Position numbers and translations under genes: made by a program. From Acidaminococcaceae bacterium (lineage in GTDB: Bacteria > Bacillota > Negativicutes > Acidaminococcales > Acidaminococcaceae): a stretch of DNA of 10,692 nucleotides. Shown one piece after another: positions 6,333 to 10,692 of this stretch. The stretch is from the NCBI GenBank assembly GCA_003512125.1, contig DOSQ01000060.1:1-10692 (forward strand), given 5' to 3'. Under the pieces are notes generated by a model. The model was not told the DNA's origin and ran no database searches. It saw only the letters and a list, made by a program, of their open reading frames with translations. Numbering within the stretch: position 1 is the stretch's first letter; each line of letters starts with the position of its first letter.

Positions 6333-7247
6333 ATGTTAAATAATCTGCTTCGTGATATCGTCGTCCTCAGCCTGACCTTTATTGTAAATTTCCTGATTGT
6401 CTCCACTTTCTGGGGACTGGTGGAAATTTTCTCTCCCATCCGCTGGCAATGGCTGCTGGACGGGATGAATTATTTTGCTATTCCTCTTACAGAAACAAAT
6501 ATCATCATTGTACTGTCCGTCCTTACCCTGCTTATCCCATGCCTCCTGTACCGTACCCGGATCATGCAGCGTTACCTGTGCTGGTCCATGAACTGCCAGC
6601 GCCCCACGGGAATCGCAGGGGAACAGCTGAAACAGGCCATGTCCATCGTTTGCCGGAAAGCGGGGTTAGATATCAACGACTACAATTTATATGTTTGTAA
6701 TATGAAAGCATTGAACGCCTTTGCCGTCGGCAGCAATAATATAGCAGTTACGGGACCCCTGCTAACCAATATGCCTGTAAACGAAATTGCCGGCATCCTG
6801 GCCCATGAGATGGGGCACATCCAGAACAGGGATACCAGCACTGCCCTGCTGACCAGTACCATGAGTTCCTTCGGAAACCTGGTAGTACGTATTTACAGCT
6901 TTATCACTCTGGCTCTCCAGATTGTCAGCTTCATTCCTGTCATAGGCTGGTTTACCGCTCTCATTTCCTGGTTCTTTCTGATCCAGATATGGCTGTTCCA
7001 ATTCCTGATGCAGCTGCCGTTGCACATTATCACCATGTTCAGTTCCCGTCAGGACGAATATGAAGCGGACCTGTACGCATGCAAAATCGGATTAGGCGTA
7101 GAATTGTACAATGGCCTTCTTTACATCAGCCAGGGAGAATCGCAGATGGGATTTGCCGCAAGGATCCTGAGCAGCCACCCCGCCACGAAGCAACGACTGG
7201 ATCGGATACGCAACTATGTAAACGCCAATTACAATTATATAGCATAA
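6333..7247 (+). CDS. htpX: HtpX-like M48 family membrane zinc metalloprotease
   Basis: HtpX-type proteases degrade misfolded or damaged inner-membrane proteins from the cytoplasmic side. The 304-residue protein has two N-terminal membrane segments (about residues 8-30 and 49-73) and the zinc motif HEMGH (158-162). A hydrophobic middle region follows (about 183-233), then the third zinc ligand E242 in SRQDEYEAD and a C-terminal SHPATKQRL motif. All are usual for M48B peptidases, as is the length. I start at the ATG at 6333, which has AAGGAG 9 nt upstream. The gene is transcribed alone on the plus strand, divergent from the ECF operon and convergent with the thioredoxin genes. No CtsR or CIRCE-type heat-shock site is visible, so I cannot say how it is induced. 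Confidence 0.88.
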   Translation: MLNNLLRDIVVLSLTFIVNFLIVSTFWGLVEIFSPIRWQWLLDGMNYFAIPLTETNIIIVLSVLTLLIPCLLYRTRIMQRYLCWSMNCQRPTGIAGEQLKQAMSIVCRKAGLDINDYNLYVCNMKALNAFAVGSNNIAVTGPLLTNMPVNEIAGILAHEMGHIQNRDTSTALLTSTMSSFGNLVVRIYSFITLALQIVSFIPVIGWFTALISWFFLIQIWLFQFLMQLPLHIITMFSSRQDEYEADLYACKIGLGVELYNGLLYISQGESQMGFAARILSSHPATKQRLDRIRNYVNANYNYIA

Positions 7248-7270
7248 TGTTTTTCAAATACGCAGAAAGC

Positions 7271-7395
7271 AAAACGCGGACAACAATTCCTCTCCCCCCC
7301 GCTCTGCTACGACGACATCGTGCAAGCAAGCTTGCATCCGCCGTCTAAAACGTCGCGATGGGGCAAACCCTTCCGGAGTTATCGTCCGCGTTTTT
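7271..7395. repeat. 125-bp palindromic element between convergent genes
   Basis: The element starts AAAACGCGGAC (7271-7281) and ends with its perfect complement GTCCGCGTTTT (7384-7394) plus one more T. Inside, after a symmetric 3x3 loop, AATTCC (7285-7290) pairs with GGAGTT (7375-7380, one G-U). A C-run (7294-7300) faces GGGG (7360-7363), and the centre holds a perfect 6-bp hairpin, TGCAAG-CAAG-CTTGCA (7321-7336). The whole could fold as one long rod on either strand and ends in T-runs both ways. It may act as a bidirectional terminator for htpX and the thioredoxin genes. It could instead be a dispersed intergenic repeat (ERIC- or MITE-like) or a small structured RNA. I find no clear target-site duplication and do not recognise a known family. 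Confidence 0.6.
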
Positions 7396-7445
7396 ACATT
7401 GACTATTTACATAAAAACTTACTCAGAAATATAAGGAGACGCTGA

Positions 7446-8324
7446 TTAAAGACTTCTCACATACTTTGCTGCCGCCAGTCCTGCCACAGCCCCTTCGTAA
7501 GCCGCTTTTACCACCTGCAGCAAACCGCCGGTGCAGTCTCCCGCCGCGTACAGTCCCGGCACATTGGTAGCCATGTTCGCATCCGTTACGATACGGTTGT
7601 TTTCCGTACCGGCCCCGATTTTGCGGGCCAGATCCACGCTTCCGGCCGTTCCCAGCGCAATAAACAGGCCGCTCACCGAAATAACAGCCCCGTTTTCGGT
7701 ACGAATGCCGCTCACCCGTTCCATCCCGCCGGCATTATCCGATTCCACAGCAGTTACAATTTCCCGGTGTACCTCAATCGTTTCCGGAATCTCTACCGTC
7801 GGCTCTTTTCCGTTAGTAAACAGCATAACTTTAGTGGCATGGGGCAGTAAAATCTCCGCCTCATGCAGAGCGTATTCCCCTTCACCCAGAACTGCCACGG
7901 CCTTTCCCCGGTAAAAGAACGCATCACAGATTGCGCAATAGCTTACACCTTTTCCTTCCAGTTCTTTGAGTCCCGGGATCTTCGGCGCCAGCCGGGTGCT
8001 TCCCGCAGCCAGCACAACCGCTTTCGCATCAAAAGCCTGTCCCGGTGTCTGGACTACCAGTCCGGTAAAATCGTCATTCATGGCGAGGCCTACCACTTCA
8101 CCTTCAAAGAACGAAACGCCTAGCCGTTTCGCCCCGGTAATTCCGTTTGCCTCCAATTCTGCCCCGGTCACCGGTTCCGCCAGACCATAATAGTTTTCAA
8201 TTTTTTCTGCTTTTGCCAGCGCTCCGCTGCCCCGGCTGATCACCGTCACATCTGCGCCGGCACGTTTCGCATACAGGGCCGCAGAAACACCTGCAGGACC
8301 GCTGCCGATAATTACAATATCCAT
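7446..8324 (-). CDS. Thioredoxin-reductase-like flavoprotein
   Basis: This FAD enzyme should keep thioredoxin reduced in the cytoplasm. The 292-residue protein has the FAD-binding GSGPAG (7-12), the redox-active pair C130-A-I-C133 in SYCAICD, and the C-terminal FAD motif GLYAAGD (257-263). The second nucleotide-binding loop reads GEGEYA (147-152), which keeps the GxGxxA spacing. The HRRxxxR motif that grips the NADPH phosphate is absent, with FTNGKE in that region (169-174). The protein is also shorter than the usual 305-320 residues. The electron donor may therefore be NADH, ferredoxin or another donor. A TTG start at 8342 is possible, but I prefer the ATG at 8324, with AAGGA 7 nt upstream. 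It follows trxA by 10 bp, so the two form one unit. Confidence 0.88.
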   Translation of the reverse strand: MDIVIIGSGPAGVSAALYAKRAGADVTVISRGSGALAKAEKIENYYGLAEPVTGAELEANGITGAKRLGVSFFEGEVVGLAMNDDFTGLVVQTPGQAFDAKAVVLAAGSTRLAPKIPGLKELEGKGVSYCAICDAFFYRGKAVAVLGEGEYALHEAEILLPHATKVMLFTNGKEPTVEIPETIEVHREIVTAVESDNAGGMERVSGIRTENGAVISVSGLFIALGTAGSVDLARKIGAGTENNRIVTDANMATNVPGLYAAGDCTGGLLQVVKAAYEGAVAGLAAAKYVRSL

Positions 8325-8334
8325 TATAGTATCC

Positions 8335-8643
8335 TTATTCAAACAGTTTCAGTACATTTTCTTTTGGCTGATACCCTACTGCCGTACCTGTCAGTTGTCC
8401 GCCTTTAAACGCCGCCAGCGTAGGAATGCTCATGACATTGAACAACTGGGCCAGCTCCGGATTTTCGTCTACATCTACCTTACAGACTTTCAATTCCGGA
8501 TGTTCTTCCGCAATCGTTTCCACTACGGGAGCCATCATACGGCAGGGACCGCACCAGGTTGCCCAGAAGTCTACCAGCACCGGTTTATCCGCCTTCAACA
8601 CTTCATCTTTAAAATTATCTTTGTTAAGTACCGTTACCGCCAT
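8335..8643 (-). CDS. trxA: Thioredoxin
   Basis: This is the small cytoplasmic dithiol carrier that reduces protein disulfides. The 102-residue protein has the classic active site WCGPC (30-34), the preceding FWATW stretch, and the cis-proline in SIPT (P74). A third cysteine, C54, lies outside the active site. I start at the ATG at 8643, with GAGG 8 nt upstream, rather than the TTG two codons earlier. The reductase-like gene follows 10 bp downstream with its ribosome binding site touching this stop codon, so the two are surely coexpressed. Classical thioredoxin by motif and length. Confidence 0.96.
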   Translation of the reverse strand: MAVTVLNKDNFKDEVLKADKPVLVDFWATWCGPCRMMAPVVETIAEEHPELKVCKVDVDENPELAQLFNVMSIPTLAAFKGGQLTGTAVGYQPKENVLKLFE

Positions 8644-8662
8644 TTTCAATCCCTCTTTTCTT

Positions 8663-8680
8663 TTACACTTATTACACTTA
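8663..8680. repeat. Perfect 9-bp tandem repeat upstream of trxA
   Basis: TTACACTTA occurs twice with no gap (8663-8671 and 8672-8680), 19 bp upstream of the trxA start. A TATTAT sequence on the minus strand (8685-8680) abuts it and could be a -10 box, but I find no good -35 at the usual distance. The repeat could be an operator half-site pair or a chance duplication in the leader. No terminator is visible in the 92-bp gap to the MFS gene, so readthrough into trxA is possible. Confidence 0.4.
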
Positions 8681-8735
8681 TAATACTATTTTACCGCACC
8701 ATGTCCGGCAAAACATTTTCTAACCAAAGCCCGTT

Positions 8736-9899
8736 TTATTCCTTTTCCGGTTCCGGCAGGAAAAAAGATGCAATAAGGCCAATCAGACCGGCAATCCAGA
8801 AAATCTGCAAAGCCGGTACCAGGCCCCACCGGTCTGCCGCCCCGCCGACCAGCGGTGCGAAGATTCCACCCAGTGTTGTTGTCAGCCCCAACGTAACGCC
8901 GGAAGCAAATCCCGCATTTTTGGCAAGATACGTCTGCCCTAATACAACAATCGGACTATACGGCATAAATATAGACACCGCCGCTGGTATCAGCAGCGCC
9001 GTCGCGATCCGGGCATCGGTCGTATGGGTCAGCAGCAGGTAAGCAGGCACCATACAAAAAAACGCAGTCCGGATTATTTTCACATAACCAAATCTGTCGG
9101 CTAGCAAACCTCCGCCAAAGGTAATACAGGCTCCCATGGTAAAAAGGATTGACAATGCTGTGGTTCCCTGCGTAGCGGAAGTATGCAGTACCGTCATCCA
9201 GTAAATCGGGATAAACGTATTGCTTAACGTAAAACCAACAGATCGTGCAAAGATTGGAAAAGAAAGGATTGCGAAAGACTTCCAGTCATTCTCTTTACTT
9301 TTCTTTTCCTGTTTCTCCGTTTGCCGGGTGTCTGACAAAGATACCTGCCGCAATACATGCGGCATTTTCCTCCAGAGAGCAAAAGCCAGAACCGTATTAA
9401 CAACACCAAACAACAACAGGGAATGTATCCCCAGTTTGTACGCACAGATACCCGCTGCAATCGGTCCGATGGCAAAACCGGCATTTCCGCCCACGGAAAA
9501 AGTTCCCAATGCCTGACCCTTCGCTTTCGCTGCAATCCGGTTTACCATCAGCGCAGCCTCCGGATGGAACACCGCACTGCCGACGCCGCAAAGCATGGCC
9601 GCGGCAAAAATAGCATAAAAAGAAGTACAGAATCCCATAACCGCAACGGCGATTCCGCAAAGCAACGTGCCCAGGGGTATGAACCATGGGCGGGAAATGC
9701 GGTCGGAATAATAACCGAACAACGGTTGTAACACAGAAGCTACCAGCACGTTAGCAAAAATCAGCGTTCCGGCAGCCTGGTAAGATAAATCGTAATTGCG
9801 AATAAAATACGGCAACAGAGCCGGAATTGCTCCCTGGCACCAGTCCACCGAAAGGTGACCCAACGAGAACAGGTACACGGCGGGATCTATTTTTTTCAC
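8736..9899 (-). CDS. MFS transporter, fosmidomycin-resistance (Fsr) type
   Basis: This is probably a proton-driven efflux pump of the inner membrane. The 387-residue protein has about 12 hydrophobic segments in two halves, separated by a charged cytoplasmic loop (about residues 185-205, rich in K and E). The start GHLSVDWCQGAIPALLPY (14-31), the loop GYYSDRISRP (62-71) and the FHPEAA motif are characteristic of the fosmidomycin-resistance subfamily. The real substrate is unknown. The start is GTG at 9899; an in-frame stop lies just upstream, and AAGGA is 11 nt before it, rather far. The gene begins 15 bp after the L,D-transpeptidase stop codon, so it probably shares that transcript. No resistance to a specific drug can be claimed from sequence. 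Confidence 0.85.
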   Translation of the reverse strand: MKKIDPAVYLFSLGHLSVDWCQGAIPALLPYFIRNYDLSYQAAGTLIFANVLVASVLQPLFGYYSDRISRPWFIPLGTLLCGIAVAVMGFCTSFYAIFAAAMLCGVGSAVFHPEAALMVNRIAAKAKGQALGTFSVGGNAGFAIGPIAAGICAYKLGIHSLLLFGVVNTVLAFALWRKMPHVLRQVSLSDTRQTEKQEKKSKENDWKSFAILSFPIFARSVGFTLSNTFIPIYWMTVLHTSATQGTTALSILFTMGACITFGGGLLADRFGYVKIIRTAFFCMVPAYLLLTHTTDARIATALLIPAAVSIFMPYSPIVVLGQTYLAKNAGFASGVTLGLTTTLGGIFAPLVGGAADRWGLVPALQIFWIAGLIGLIASFFLPEPEKE

Positions 9900-9914
9900 G
9901 TTACATCATGTCCT

Positions 9915-10643
9915 TCATTCTTCAATCACAACTTTTGTGCCCACCCGCACGTACTGCTTCAGTTCGTTCACATTCTGATTTTGCAGACGGATACAGCCCT
10001 CTGAATCCCGGGCCCGCATTACATCAGGCTTATGGGTGCCGTGGATACCGATACCGCCCCAGGCCCCTTTACTCATTTCGTCCGTATTAATACTGATGAA
10101 CCATGGACCGTAGGCGCCCTTGATTTCACCTTTGCCGTCACCGAAATCATGTGTCCAGCCGGACGCGTCATCAATTTCATCTACATAAAAGGTACCCGTA
10201 GGTGTTTTCATGTCGCCGCGTTTCTGTTTCTGTCCCGGATTTTTTCCAATAGTGCAGTCGTACGACTTGATCACATTGTTTTTATCATCCAGCAGATACA
10301 ACGTAAAGGCACTCTTTTTAATATAAACCGAATACTTTTTCTGATCCGCATTCTGTTTGATCAGCGTCTGTTCTTTCTTGGCCTTTTCTTCCGCTTCCTT
10401 TTTGGCCTTCCCGGCAGCTTCCTTCGCCTTCTTTTCCGCTTCGGCTCTGGCTTTTTGCTCTGCCTCTTCTTTGGCTTTCTTTTCTGCTGCAACCTGCTCC
10501 GGCGTTTTCTTGGCTTCTGTTATTTTTGTTTTTTCTTTCGGCTTTTCTTCGTTTGTGCATCCTGTTATAGCTGCCACAGAAAACATCATCAGTACCGCCA
10601 GCAGCAACGCCGTAATTTTAGACAGTTTACCATTTTCTCTCAT
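9915..10643 (-). CDS. Lipid-anchored L,D-transpeptidase (YkuD domain)
   Basis: The enzyme should make 3-3 peptidoglycan cross-links or attach proteins to peptidoglycan outside the cytoplasmic membrane. The 242-residue protein starts with a basic, hydrophobic signal peptide ending in the lipobox AITGC, so C29 is the probable lipid-modified residue. Residues about 45-92 form a very Ala/Lys/Glu-rich stretch likely to be one long helix. The YkuD domain (about 104-241) contains IHGTH (200-204) and the catalytic SEGCIRL (214-220), with C217 the nucleophile and R219 conserved. The ATG at 10643 is preceded by GAGAG, a weak ribosome binding site. No separate peptidoglycan-binding (LysM) domain is present; the charged helix takes that position. 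Confidence 0.92.
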   Translation of the reverse strand: MRENGKLSKITALLLAVLMMFSVAAITGCTNEEKPKEKTKITEAKKTPEQVAAEKKAKEEAEQKARAEAEKKAKEAAGKAKKEAEEKAKKEQTLIKQNADQKKYSVYIKKSAFTLYLLDDKNNVIKSYDCTIGKNPGQKQKRGDMKTPTGTFYVDEIDDASGWTHDFGDGKGEIKGAYGPWFISINTDEMSKGAWGGIGIHGTHKPDVMRARDSEGCIRLQNQNVNELKQYVRVGTKVVIEE

Positions 10644-10659
10644 GATACGCTCTCTTTCC

Positions 10660-10688
10660 GGAACGTCTAATTGTCAAAATAGACTTCC
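10660..10688. repeat. Imperfect inverted repeat upstream of the L,D-transpeptidase gene
   Basis: On the minus strand GGAAGTCTA (10688-10680) and TAGACGTTCC (10669-10660) form 9-bp arms with one bulged G, separated by 10 bp. The spacer together with the edge of one arm contains TTGACA (10677-10672) but no matching -10 follows it; TATTTT (10683-10678) could be a -10 whose -35 is beyond the window. An operator or a leader hairpin are both possible. The window edge prevents a decision. Confidence 0.4.
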
Positions 10689-10692
10689 TGAC

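Noticed and set aside
6179..6439. 87-residue N-terminal extension of the S component
   Set aside because: It crosses both divergent promoters and overlaps the start of htpX. The basic, low-hydrophobicity sequence does not resemble an S component.
7406..7440. Plus-strand promoter-like TTTACA-18-TATAAG with AAGGAG, pointing into the thioredoxin reductase gene
   Set aside because: No start codon or meaningful open frame follows at a suitable distance. It may be a chance match or a relic.
7248..7445. Riboswitch (cyclic-di-GMP, cobalamin or similar) in the convergent gap
   Set aside because: A GGGCAAACC-like string is present, but the rest of any known consensus is missing and no gene start follows on either strand.
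8395..9042. 215-residue plus-strand open frame spanning trxA and the MFS gene
   Set aside because: It is antisense to two recognisable genes and across their intergenic gap; no start signal.

Overview
The window reads as part of the chromosome of an anaerobic or facultatively anaerobic Firmicutes-type bacterium. It carries an oxygen-sensitive class III ribonucleotide reductase, a complete energy-coupling-factor (ECF) vitamin/amino-acid transporter, SigA-type promoters with Shine-Dalgarno sites, and a thioredoxin system whose reductase lacks the usual NADPH signature. A diderm Firmicute (Negativicutes) would fit, because there is a lipid-anchored L,D-transpeptidase with a long charged helix. 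That placement is inference, not something the sequence proves. I see no phage, IS or CRISPR sequence.

Layout: 1-112 is AT-rich and carries no gene I can support. Next come the nrdDG terminator (113-148), nrdG (176-727) and nrdD (823-2949), all read on the minus strand from one promoter at 2986-3014. Upstream of that promoter lie two NrdR-box-like sites whose cores are 42 bp apart. Beyond them is a striking run of four perfect, same-orientation DnaA boxes (3086-3146). A terminator (3150-3196) closes the next operon. That operon is a minus-strand ECF transporter of four genes, each overlapping the next by 4 bp: a TrpP-like S component (5573-6178), two ATPases (4713-5576 and 3910-4716) and EcfT (3239-3913). 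It is divergent from an HtpX-like membrane protease (6333-7247, plus strand), and the two promoters sit back to back at 6224-6293.

The convergent gap between htpX and the thioredoxin genes holds a 125-bp palindromic element (7271-7395) closed by a perfect 11-bp inverted repeat. The rest is a minus-strand series. An L,D-transpeptidase lipoprotein (9915-10643) is followed 15 bp later by a fosmidomycin-resistance-type MFS transporter (8736-9899). Then come thioredoxin (8335-8643) and a thioredoxin-reductase-like flavoprotein (7446-8324).

Together the genes cover dNTP synthesis without oxygen, nutrient uptake, membrane protein quality control, thiol redox and envelope cross-linking. The points most worth a second look are the combined DnaA/NrdR control region of nrdDG, the 125-bp palindrome, the convergence of non-consensus ATPase motifs on one composite ATP site of the ECF transporter, and the reductase without the NADPH signature. 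Several apparent long starts (nrdD, the S component, htpX, trxA, trxB) were shortened because promoters or ribosome binding sites lie inside the extensions.
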